Source: Cephalotus follicularis (taxonomy: Eukaryota > Streptophyta > Magnoliopsida > Oxalidales > Cephalotaceae). Taken from it: DNA of 64,000 nucleotides. This document shows positions 23,166 through 33,086 of the stretch, one piece after another; position 1 is the stretch's first letter, and every line of letters begins with the position of its first letter. Location: NCBI GenBank assembly GCA_001972305.1, contig BDDD01000050.1, positions 635,859 to 699,858 on the forward strand, given 5' to 3'. The position numbers and the translations under genes are program-made. The notes under the pieces are model-generated. The model saw only the letters and a list, made by a program, of their open reading frames with translations, was not told the DNA's origin and did not search any database.

Positions 23166-25247
23166 TTTCGCAGGGATTTTTAATTTCTTATTTGAATTGT
23201 TATTTTTATATCTTTTAGATAACTGTACCAATGGAAGTGCTGCGTAGGATTGTTTGATTTTCTCTTGAGGATAATTTTGGTGTTTACGTAAGGTACGGAT
23301 GTCCTTCTTTCTTGGCTATCTTTCTGATTTTATTTGAAATAATGTCAGATTCTGTATTTGGCATAGATCTCCTTTCTTGGTTATCATCGATCGGTTTTTG
23401 ATTGAATAAAACCTGTTTTATTGCCTAATGAATATGTACGGATTCTATCGTTCTTTGGCTATCTGATTTTATTTAAACAGTCCAGTTTCACTTTTATAAT
23501 TAATGTAGGGATTATTCTTTCGTTCTTGGATATTCCTCGATTAAATTGAATAAAGTCGATTTTTACTGTTTGATGATTATGTACGGATACATCGTTCTTT
23601 GGTATACTCCTTATGTTTATTAAGTAAATGTTTCTATGATTTTTCTCCTGATTTTATTCGGAATAAAATTTAGATCTTTAATCTATGTACGTATTTTCGA
23701 CATTCCTTTATATTTACGAATTTTTTAAAATAAAGCCAGCTCTAATATTTTTGAAATTAAATATTCCTGACTTTATAAAATTGAGTTATGATTCATTTAC
23801 GAAAATCTTGCACGCATATCTCTTTTATTGTGAAAATTAAATGAGTTGGTTCCTGAATATGAAAATGTACGGGTTTCTTGTTTTTAGTTTATTCTTTTGT
23901 TATTTATGAAAATTATTCCAATTTCGTTACGGATTTTCTTTCCTTGATTTTTAATTGTGAAAATGTCCGGATTTCTTTGTCTCTGGGTTTTATTCTATGC
24001 TTTTATTCAAATGAATTCAGACTTGTTTTTCGCACGTATTTTTCGTTTTGGCGAATATGTTTCGACATGATAAAATATGTTTTATTACTTTCGATGTAAA
24101 GTTAAATATTACTGATTTTACAAATTCAGCATGATTTTCATCTAAGAAAGTATGCTAAATTTTTATGATACAGATTTCATTATGAGAATGATTTTCAATT
24201 ACGGAAATATGCTAATTTTAAGATATGATTTGGTTTTGTGAGTAAACCAATGGTTGGAAATGATTTTGATAAATCATTATTTTTGAAATACTAAGAATAT
24301 ATTGTTTCCTACCTATGGAGGTACCATAGGCATGTCGTAGGCCTGGCACGGGGACATGACACTTCCGAAGCGGTGTGATTAGTCTACGGCGTCTCTTAAT
24401 ATCTTGTGATAGGATATGGCCAACTGAGGCGTATGGATCGATTCTAGTTATTATAAGATAAGATACAGTATTGGGATTGATTGTGTAGTGTCGAACACGT
24501 CATTCCGTTTGGCAAGTGGATTCTGTAGGATCCCTTGCATATATGTATGTATTTAATTCGATATTTCATCTCTCAGTATAAGACAAGGTTTTTGAGAAGT
24601 TTTGGAAATGAATTGTTCTGTTTTTGTAAAGGATTAGTATTGTTCCATTACGTGAACTGTTTCGTAAATTGTCTTGTTTCGTAAAATGTTTTATTTCGTA
24701 TTCTGAAGTTTTGATTACTGTTTCGTATCAAACATTGTTCTGTTTCGTATTCGTTGTCATTCGCAACTGTTTTATTTGGCTTCGTCTCGTAACTGTTATG
24801 ATTTTGGAAACTGATCTATTTCGTAATCTGTCTTGTTTCATACTGCTTTATGATTCTATATTCGTACTGAGGTTTGCTCAGCCGCGTTTTTGTTTCCATG
24901 CGGCAGGTTATCTGGAGCTTTGGGGGCAAGTATGATAAGAGAGCAACCTATGACTTGAGGATTTTATTAGAAATGCTATGTTTTTCAGAACTATGATTTC
25001 CAGTTCTAGTTGCATTATCAGATTATGTTTAGACCACCACGTGTTAAATTGGAGACCAATTCGTTTATGAGTAGAATTTAAGTTTTGAATCTTAAATTTT
25101 CTTTTATCAATTTAATTAGAAATTTATTACTGTTTTTAATGACATAAGTTTAGGATATGCTGATATTTTTTTATTAGTTCGGTTTAGCGTGACATTTCCG
25201 GTTCTGAATTGGGGGTGACATCCTGATCCCGAACCGGGGGTGTTACA

Positions 25248-25555
25248 GGGATGGTAAAAGAAGTATCTTTTTCTATCCTTCTGATACCCCAAAAACCGAC
25301 AACGATACACTCGTGCCTCCAACTTAGAAGGTTTCACCCTTCAAACATAAGCTGGACAGCTCCCAACCCTCAAATGGTTTAGGTTGGGTTTCCTCCCTTT
25401 GAAGGAATCCAGTTTAGGATGAACACCACTGCGTGCAGTGCATAACCCCATAATGATAAAGGAAGATCCGTAAAAGACATCATGGACAAGACCATGTTCA
25501 TCAAAGTCCGATTCCTCCATTCGGACACACCATTATGCTGTGTTGTTCCTGGAGG
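25248..25555 (-). pseudogene. pol: Copia-B integrase, C-terminal part
   Basis: Minus-strand continuation of the integrase between Gypsy-1 and SL3. It contains the third catalytic acidic residue in 'NGVSEWRNRTL' and the helix 'LWGYALHAVVFILN', then 'EARVYRCRFLGYQK' of the C-terminal region. A frameshift lies near 25380. The remaining integrase is at 38595-38004. Confidence 0.8.
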
Positions 25556-25711
25556 TGTCCTATCATGCCCGGGATTTTCATTAAGTATAATATTGTATTT
25601 CCAAAGTAAATTACGCTTTGAATAATGAGAATTATAGATTTTCCCATGTTGTGGTGTTAAAGTTGCATACAAAGATAGAGGAAATTGTAAAATGTGTGGG
25701 AACCAGGTGGC

Positions 25712-25836
25712 CAACCGATTGTCCAAGGGAGGCAGTCGACTGGACACCCTTAAGTGTAACCAGCTGACTGCTGAGGAAACAGCCAGCTGGAAGTTGTCGA
25801 CAGAGGCAGCCGACTGCCAAGCAAAGCAGCCAACTA
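25712..25836. repeat. CAGYCGACTG array, cluster 1, Gypsy-1 5' LTR
   Basis: Cores at 25712, 25733, 25761, 25780, 25794, 25807 and 25827; spacing looser than in clusters 2 and 3. It starts about 150 bp from the LTR start, the same place as the first array of SL4. The counterpart in the 3' LTR is 35734-35868. Confidence 0.75.
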
Positions 25837-26379
25837 CCATCGGTTAGACAGTATAACGTGCTGCCAGACCTGGCATGACAGAGGGAAAGTAAATTTGGGG
25901 GTTGTGCCGGAAGAGAAAGAAAGAAATGAGGGGGAAACATATTTTCTCCATAAAAACACATTTTCTCTCCTCTTCCCATCAGCAATCCAAGAGACAAAGA
26001 GTTGTGAGGAAGAAAGGAGAAGAAAAGAAAGAAGGAGGTTGAGCCCGAATGCTCCGCACTTGAACCGAAAGCTTGGAGACTCGAACCAGGGGGGAGAGCT
26101 GGACCTGTTGGAGTCCTTGGACGGACCTGGGAGTTTTGAATGCCTCGGATCCGTGACTCAAAGTGGTGGATTGCAATTCCTAACTTGGAATTCAAAGGTA
26201 GGGGAAATTTTATAAATGTGATTTAAGTTCTGTTATAATGGACGCTCATGAATTAAATGCATGCAATGGACTGTGATATGAGCATGAAATGTGTTGTTGA
26301 TGATAAATGCTCTGTTGTGTTTGGATTTGGATTGACGATTGCAAGTATTTTCTATTGTTTTGTGCATTGCGCGTAGGAC

Positions 26380-26604
26380 TAGCCGACTGTTCAAAGAGGA
26401 CAGCCGACTATTCAAGGTTACCAGTCGACTGTTCAATGCGAACAGCCCACTACTCGAGGGAAATAGCCGACTGTGCTAAGGAGCCAGTCGACTGTTCATG
26501 CGTTTTAATGGAGGTTTTCTCCTGTTGTATGACTAGCCAACTGCAAAGAGAAGGCAACCAACTGATTCATGGCACAGCCGACTGTTTGGGATGACAGTCG
26601 ACTG
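26380..26604. repeat. CAGYCGACTG array, cluster 2, exact 21-bp phasing
   Basis: Cores at 26380, 26401, 26422, 26443, 26464 and 26485 (five successive steps of exactly 21), then 26534, 26555, 26575 and 26595. The 11-base spacers differ from one another, so only the core and the pitch are conserved. Counterpart in the 3' LTR about 36402-36625. Confidence 0.92.
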
Positions 26605-26687
26605 TCCACGTGTCACTTCACCCGGATTTGCTGAGGTGGCAATGCTGGGGTGAGTGGCGAGGTAGAAGATGCGTATTGTTCACGAAA

Positions 26688-26863
26688 CAGCCGACTGTCG
26701 TGCGGAGACAGCCGACCGTTAAAGGGGCAGCCGACTGTCAAAATGAGACAGCCGACTGTTAAGGGAGGCAGCCGACTGCCAAATACGGGACAGCCGACTT
26801 TTAAAAGGAAACAACCGACTGTCATGAGGAAACAACCGACTGTCATGAAGTGGCAACCGACTG
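26688..26863. repeat. CARCCGACTG array, cluster 3, 19-22 bp phasing
   Basis: Nine cores at 26688, 26709, 26728, 26749, 26769, 26791, 26812, 26833 and 26854. Eight read CAGCCGAC or CAACCGAC, that is, they contain RCCGAC on the plus strand. Steps are 21, 19, 21, 20, 22, 21, 21, 21. The same nine positions and steps recur in the 3' LTR (36707-36882). Confidence 0.92.
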
Positions 26864-28016
26864 TTGAGGGACTGACTTGCATTTTGAGCATATGCTTGCA
26901 TCGTATTTTGATATGAAATGAATTGATGATTGAAATGCGAGTGATTATAAAGTGTTTTATTCATTTTAGAAATGTGTACATGATTTTATACAAATCATTA
27001 TTTGATATGAAAATATATATTTTGATAAACCTATGTTTTTGACGGATTGAAACATGGTTTCAAAGATGTGATAAATTTTAAAATAAATGTATTATTTCCA
27101 GTATTTTATAAATTACTTGAAAACGATTAGATTTGATTTGATTGTGATTGATGCCGTACTAGCTCGGGTGACGGAGTGTCGTCGATGGCTGGTGGCAGGA
27201 TGTTTTTCTAGGGGCCAGGAGATGGCTAGGAACATCCAAATACAATGTTATTAGACACATAGTGCAAGTAACACGGGTTACCATGATTGTTGAACACAGA
27301 GTGCGAGCATCATGAGTTTGATTTGTTGCCTTGCTTCGTGACCCGGGAGTCAGGGGCCGGAGTAAGAGTACGACGTCGGGGCCAGGAGGTGGTGGTGCTC
27401 TTCGTACCTATTTGATTTGATTTGATTTGTCCTTTGAGACATGATTGATGATATGATGGTTGTAGCCACTTGGCATAGTTGCACATATTGGCATAGATAC
27501 ATATATGTATATATGTATTGTGATATATTGTATATTGCATCATGGATGCATTCATTTCATGACATTCATTATCATTGACCCTAAATTACACTTATGATTT
27601 AGCCGAGTGAGGACAAAGGATAACCCCCTACTATTACAAAATTGATGCAGTGACTTGGACATCGACCGTGAGCGGCCGAATCAGAGGGGAGACGGAGTTT
27701 TATCTACTTGAATAAATGTTAAAACAATGTATTAAAACATGTTTTATTTCAGATTACTGTACTGATGTATTAATGATGTTAATCTACTTTGATCACGCTC
27801 CGTTTGTGGGCAGTTGACAATGACTTAATAATATTAAATGTTGGAATCGTGTGGTATGGGACGCATGGTTCGGTTTACCTTCAGCTTATTATTAAATGCT
27901 TCCGCAAGATGTTAATGGTATTTAAAGTTTTAAATTTTACCGTATTGACATAAGCTGAATATTTATGTTAATTGCCATGACTTACATGTTGTTAACGAAG
28001 TGGGGTGTGATAGACA

Positions 28017-28030
28017 TGGTATCAGAGCAT
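28017..28030 (+). other. primer binding site, initiator tRNA-Met type (Gypsy-1)
   Basis: TGGTATCAGAGCAT, four bases after the 5' LTR end. Confidence 0.88.
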
Positions 28031-28153
28031 ATAACCATTATATGCTTGGCTAGGATACTATCCTTGGAAATTAAATTAGTGTTCCTATAGGGAAAGTTCA
28101 TTAATGATTTAAGATTGTTCCTGATGGTTAGTGTTGTTCTATTATAGGAACAA

Positions 28154-29335
28154 ATGGACGGTCGGAGAAGACACGGATGGCTTAGAGTTGTTGATGAGGA
28201 TGTTCCCGAGGAGGTAAATCTTGGGGGAGATCCAATGAATAATGTTCCACAGGGGGCTGCCAACATGAATGTTCCGGAGCCGGCACCTGATACGAGAAAT
28301 CCCATGGACCGCATCACTGACTATTTCCAGCAGCACTAATGCAGCGAGCATGGAGGAGATGCGGAGATTGTATGCTCAAGCTCAGCCTCAGCAGATGGCT
28401 CCTGCTCAGGGTGTACATGATGATGGTAATCAGTTTGGAAGGAACCTTAAGAGGTTCACGAGATAGAATCCTCCCAGTTTCAAAGAGGAGCTTGATTCAA
28501 CTATTGCGAAGAGGTGGCTACAGGATCTAGAGAAGATCTTCGAAGTGATGGAGTGCACTGATAGACAGAAACTGAGATTTGCTGTGTACCGATTATGGGG
28601 TGAGGCCACTCACTGGTGGGAAATGATCAAACCTAAATGGGAGGCCATCAGAGTTGCTAGTACATGGGAGGGGTTTCAGGAGGAGTTCCTGGAGGCTTAT
28701 GTACCGCGGATAAAGCGGGAAAGGAGAGAGACGAAGCTCTTGGAGCTGCATCAGGGTGACATGAGTATCAGGACCGATTTGTGGAGCCTACCAGACATTC
28801 AGCCTATCTGGTGGCCGACGAAGAAAAGAAGATTCAGAGGTTCTTGAGAGGCCTACGACCGGATCTTTGGTCTCAGATTAGAGTCATGGAGCTGGGTACT
28901 TTTGTGGAAGTCACCCAGAAGGCGAGGTTGATAGAGAGTGTATTGGGTGAAGATCGGGGCTGAGAGGGCCTGAGCACAGCAGAGTAAATAGACTTCTACT
29001 CAGTCTAGGCCAGCATCATCAAAATGGCAGGGCAGTGGTTCACCATCAAAGTCACCAAAGAATAGATCCAGTCAGTCTGCCAGTCAGAGGAGTAACATGA
29101 GGCCCGAAGCTTGTTCTGCTTGCGGCCGTATGGGTCACATTCAGAAAGACTGTTGGTTGAAGAAAGGGTTGTGTATGAGATATGGGGAGTATGACAACAT
29201 GGCGAGGGACTGCCCGAGGGGTCAGATGACAGCACCTACTGGGCCAGCGAGTGGTAGCGGTTTTGCACCTGGACCGTCACAGAGGAGAGATACCAGCAAG
29301 GGTATCGTGAAAGGTAGAGTTTTCATTCTCACTTA
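28154..29335 (+). pseudogene. gag: Gypsy-1 gag with zinc knuckles
   Basis: Begins ATGGACGG shortly after the leader. The coding run crosses frames at about 28337, 28470, 28840 and 28965. Recognisable core: 'WLQDLEKIFEVMECTDRQK' (about 28510) and 'GEATHWWEMIKPKW', the retrotransposon gag region of plant gypsy elements, followed by 'FQEEFLEAYVP' and a knuckle CSACGRMGHIQKDC (29115-29156). A second knuckle-like motif 'CMRYGEYDNMARDC' has His replaced by Asp/Asn. Packages RNA; here inactive. Confidence 0.8.
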
Positions 29336-29363
29336 GACAGAGGTTCCAGAGTCTACTTCTGTT

Positions 29364-29640
29364 ATGGGAGGTACTATTTATGTTTACGGTTTTTCTGCTA
29401 GAGTGTTGATGAACTCGGGAGCATCGCATTCTTTTATTGCTTCTCATTTTGCATCATGTTTAAATATGCCTCCTGATTGCATGCCATATGTTCTTGATGT
29501 GAGTACACCCACTGGGGGTTCCATGTGTACATATTCAGTGTATAGGGGTTGTGAGATTTCTACAGGTGTTTCAATGTATGCAGATTTGATTGTATTGCCC
29601 ATACATGATTTCGATGTCATCTTGGGTATGGATAGCATGC
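29364..29640 (+). pseudogene. pol: Gypsy-1 protease, catalytic Asp changed
   Basis: A retropepsin-like domain. The usual active-site triad Asp-Ser-Gly appears as 'VLMNSGASHSFI', with Asn at the catalytic position, followed by 'DVILGMDSM' near the end of the domain. The change alone would abolish proteolysis. Downstream to 30001 is the protease-RT linker with 'EFPDVFPTDL' and 'PPRRSMGFVIDL'. Confidence 0.8.
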
Positions 29641-29829
29641 ATACATGGACTGTTACAACAAGACTATGGATTTTTGCTTACCTGATGGGACTACTACACA
29701 GTTTAAGGGAAACAAAGGGTTCTCGACGCCGATTATATCTTTTATTCATTCCTCGAGGTACCTAGAAAAAGGATGTGAAGTGTATCTGGCGCATGTGATT
29801 GACAAAAGAAAGGAGAAAGTTAAGAGCCT

Positions 29830-30720
29830 TGAGGAAGTTCCTATTGTTAATGAATTTCCAGATGTGTTTCCTACAGACTTGGTGTCTTTACCACCGAGGA
29901 GGAGCATGGGGTTTGTTATTGATCTGGTACTGGGTACGGCTCCTATTTCTAAAGCACCCTCCCGAATGGCTCCTGCGGAGTTGCGAGAGTTGAAGTTATA
30001 GTTGCAAGACCTAATTGATAAGGGTTTTGTATGGCCCAGTGTTTTTCCGTGGGGCGCGCCAGTGTTATTCGTGAAAAAGAAAGATGGGTCGATGAGGCTT
30101 TGTATCGACTATAGGATGTTGAATAAGGCTACCATCAAGAATAAGTATCCTCTTCCACATATTGAGGATTTGTTTGACTAGTTACAAGGGTCAAGGGTGC
30201 TCTCCAAACTCGATCTGAACTCGGGTTATCACCAGTTGAGAGTAAAGGAAGGAGATATAGAGAAGACTGCCTTCCGGACGATGTATGGTCATTATGAGTT
30301 CTTGGTAATGCCGTTTGGTGTCAGCAACGCACCGACAGCGTTTATGTCGCTAATGAAAGATGTGTTTCGACCGTACCTGGATCAGTTTGTGGTAGTGTTT
30401 ATCGATGACATACTGGTGTACTCAAGGAGTGAGGAGGAGCACACCTATCATCTGAGATTGGTTTTGCAGATTCTCAGAGAGCATCAGTTGTATGCCAAGT
30501 TTGGCAAGTGTGAGTTCTGGGTCGATCATGTGATTTTTCTTGGTCACATTGTATCTGGAGAATGTTTGGCGGTGGACCCGTCGAAGACTGAGGTGGTGCA
30601 TGATTGGCCACAACCAAGGAATGTGACTGAGGTACGCAGTATTCTTGGTTTGGCAGGTTAGTATCGGAGGTTCATTCAGAACTTCTCAAGAATGGCCGCA
30701 CCGTTGACGAAGCTAACTCA
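29830..30720 (+). pseudogene. pol: Gypsy-1 reverse transcriptase
   Basis: Palm motifs in order: '[19 protein letters not shown]' (about 30060-30115), '[14 protein letters not shown]' (30203-30245), '[15 protein letters not shown]' and the catalytic 'FIDDILVYS' (about 30398-30424), then 'LGHIVSG'. In-frame stops occur at 29998-30000, at about 30179 and at about 30659. At least two of these stops are explained by CAG-to-TAG transitions. The open piece 30197-30661 is only a fragment. Confidence 0.88.
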
Positions 30721-30799
30721 GAAGAAGACTTTGTTTATCTGGGATGATGAATATGAAGCCAGTTTTTGTAATCTGAAGGATCGGTTGGTTTTCGCTCTT

Positions 30800-31190
30800 G
30801 TTTTGGTGTTACCTTAGGGTAACGAGGGCTTTGCAGTCTATAGTGATGCTTCGGGTAAGGGGTTGGGTTACGTGCTGATGCAATGAGACAGAGTGATCGC
30901 TTATGCTTCGCGGAAGCTAAACCCGTATGAGGAGAACTACCCGACGTATGATCTTCAATTGGCCGCAATTATTTTTGCTCTTCAGAAATGGAGACATTAC
31001 TTATATGGGGCACAGTTTGAGATTTTCACTAACCACAAGAGTTTGATGTATCTTTTCTGTCAAGATACACTGAACATGAGACAACGACGATGGGTTGAGT
31101 ACTTTAATGACTATGACTGCAGTATTCAGTACCATCCTGAGAAAGCGAATGTGGTCGCGGATGCCTTGAGTCGTAAGGCTATGATTTCTA
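30800..31190 (+). pseudogene. pol: Gypsy-1 RNase H
   Basis: Degrades RNA in hybrids during cDNA synthesis. 'YSDASGKGLGYVLMQ' is followed by a stop at about 30886 (a CGA-to-TGA type change is the simplest explanation), then 'VIAYASRKLNPYEENYPTYD' and 'HKSLMYLF' to 'VVADALSRK'. Order and motifs are those of Ty3/gypsy pol, RNase H before integrase. Confidence 0.87.
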
Positions 31191-31766
31191 ATACAATGAT
31201 ATCTCAGTGGAAGATGTTAGAGGACTTCCAAAAGTGGTCCCCATTTAATCAGTCACCGGGGGTTTTTGTGGCTAGAATGCAAGCACAACCGGTGCTACTG
31301 GACCATATAAAGGATGCACAGTTGCGTGATCCTGAGTTACTGAAGGTTTGCGAGAATCTGGAGCCTGAGTCTGATTTTCAGATGCATTCTGACTGCATTC
31401 TGAGATTTCAGGGCCGAGTATGTGTTCCTGATGAGGCTTGGATAAGAAGTGAGTTGTTATATACGGCACATAAATCATGGTATAGCATACATCCTGGTAG
31501 CACAAAAATGTATCAAGACATGAGAAGGGATTACTGGTGGTCTGGCATGAAGAGGGAGATTGCTGACTATGTTGCGAAGTGTTTGTAACGCCCGAGATTT
31601 TCATGTATTATAATTTCACATTGTATTTGTACTTTTGAATTGTGGAATTAATAAAGGATGGATTTTCCAAAATTGGTGATGTTTTCCCATCTCTATAATG
31701 TTGAATTGTTGTGTTAAATGCTAAATGAATGTTAAAAGGGCTAAACGACGTTGTTCTGGGGGAAAC

Positions 31767-31915
31767 ACGTCGACGCTTTTATTATCACGTCGACGCCTTT
31801 GAGGCAAACGGGCGCACGTAGCTGCATGCACATGCACATCGACTCGGACGAAGACATCGACGTCCTCGTGTATAATGGTGATAGACATCGACGCCTTTGT
31901 AAAGACGTCGACGCC
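31767..31915. repeat. ACGTCGACGC array, cluster 1, SL4
   Basis: Cores at 31767, 31787, 31836, 31854, 31885 and 31905, followed by 'cc/tt' in most. It lies about 180 bp from the LTR start, upstream of the TATA-like box. Confidence 0.78.
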
Positions 31916-32764
31916 TTAACTTCGAATGTCATGCATGTTACTCTGCTGACAAACAACGTGCGAAGGGGAGTCTTTTTAGAACCCTTCTCAGGCGCCTTGG
32001 GGTATGGATTAGGACATGTTGGGTATGCACCTTACTACCTAACTTGCATGGCTGAAATTATGTGGACAAGTGTAGCTTGTGTGTGGACATGCAACAAATG
32101 CAAGAAGAATGGGACATGTGTGCATGCAAGGGATGGATAGAATGAACGGGGCACTGTCTGGCATGAAGGACTGAGAAACGAGCCCAGCTGCTACATGCAT
32201 AGGTGGGGGTGTACCCTAGACACATGTGACCTGCAACAAAAATGCAAAGGAAGAAGAAGGAGGGTGAGTTGCATAAAAGACAGCCTCCACCTCCTACCTT
32301 CGGCTGTTATTGATTAAGAAAGAACCAGACACTTGAGAGAGACACTGTGACTACTGGAAAACAGAAAATAAAGGAGAGAAAACACTTCCACCATTGTTGA
32401 GCTTGGAGCTTAGACCTTGGAGCTACTAGTGCAGCTACGGGACGGACCTAGAGGGGCTGCTGTGACCAGTTTGGAAACGAAAAGAGGTGGACTTTCCAGT
32501 TCCTAACTTGGAACAAAAGGTAGGGGATAGCCATAACTGTAATCTCGAGTTTGATATTCATGTATGGTCTATGATTTTGGGTGTATGAAATGCATGATTC
32601 TTGAACTAATTTTGCTACTGGATTGATGCCATGATATGCTAGATATGTTTTGAGTATCTGCATGTTGGTTTCTTGCCTCGATTACCTGTTATTACGCATG
32701 ATTATGGGTTGTTAAGGCTACTGTGTGTTATGTCGTGAGGAAGAAGATGACTGCTGTTGGATAG

Positions 32765-33086
32765 ACATCAACGCCTTTTAAATAAACATCGATGTCTTTT
32801 TAGTTTTGCCTTGTTACTGATTGAAAGGGATCAACGTCTATAGAAAGACATCGACGCCTTAGGCTACCTGCCTGGATTTTGACGCGTTATACGTCGACGC
32901 CTAAGGTTCCTCTTAACACGTCAACGCCGTCAACAATACGCTGTCGTTTTAAGGTTCCAGACCTTGAGCATCGACGCGCATGAAATGGACATCGACGCCT
33001 TCTGCTGAAGAATGCGCTGACACTGAGACTTGGACATCGACGCCTGTTGGAAAAGACATCGACGCCTTTTGGATAGACATCGATGT
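32765..33086. repeat. ACATCGACGC array, cluster 2, SL4
   Basis: Cores at 32765, 32786, 32828, 32848, 32891, 32918, 32968, 32989, 33014, 33034, 33056 and 33077. Steps of 20-22 predominate, with 42 and 43 as double steps. It lies downstream of the presumed transcription start, like clusters 2 and 3 of Gypsy-1. Confidence 0.8.

Larger units (their letters stand above)
21422..25247 (+). mobile_element. SL3: 3.8-kb solo gypsy-type LTR with perfect TSD GGGAT
   Basis: Starts TGTAATACCCG, ends CCGGGGGTGTTACA, flanked by GGGAT at 21417-21421 and 25248-25252. It splits the Copia-B integrase C-terminal region. At 3826 bp it is long for a solo LTR. Contents in order: AT-rich start, CT-rich tract 21765-21960, TATA-like 'gttataaactgtatatag' near 22080, a TG-rich low-complexity block 22400-22830, a GTCGAC-type array 22924-23165, then AT-rich sequence with repeated 'tttcgt' words. 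No coding region. Confidence 0.9.
25561..28012 (+). repeat. Gypsy-1 5' LTR
   Basis: Expected TG start reads TA (25561) and expected CA end reads TA (28011-28012); both changes are single transitions relative to the 3' LTR. It contains three palindrome clusters (25712-25836, 26380-26604, 26688-26863), a repeated ATGTAT block near 27500 and the conserved 'gccgagtgaggacaaagg' near 27601 that SL4 shares. Frames at 25895-26195 and 26613-26964 are chance products of the arrays. Confidence 0.88.

Noticed and set aside
25895..26215. 106-codon plus-strand frame and antisense 25632-26195 in the Gypsy-1 LTR
   Set aside because: Both lie in the LTR leader, and the homologous frames in the 3' LTR differ in length. 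Purine-rich leader sequence is often open by chance.
26688..26863. CRISPR-like array
   Set aside because: The repeat is only 10 bp with 11-bp spacers, lies in both LTRs of a plant retrotransposon, and has no cas genes. Plant nuclear context excludes it.
31751..32140. 129-codon frame in SL4
   Set aside because: Spans the palindrome cluster and leader of a solo LTR; no domain.
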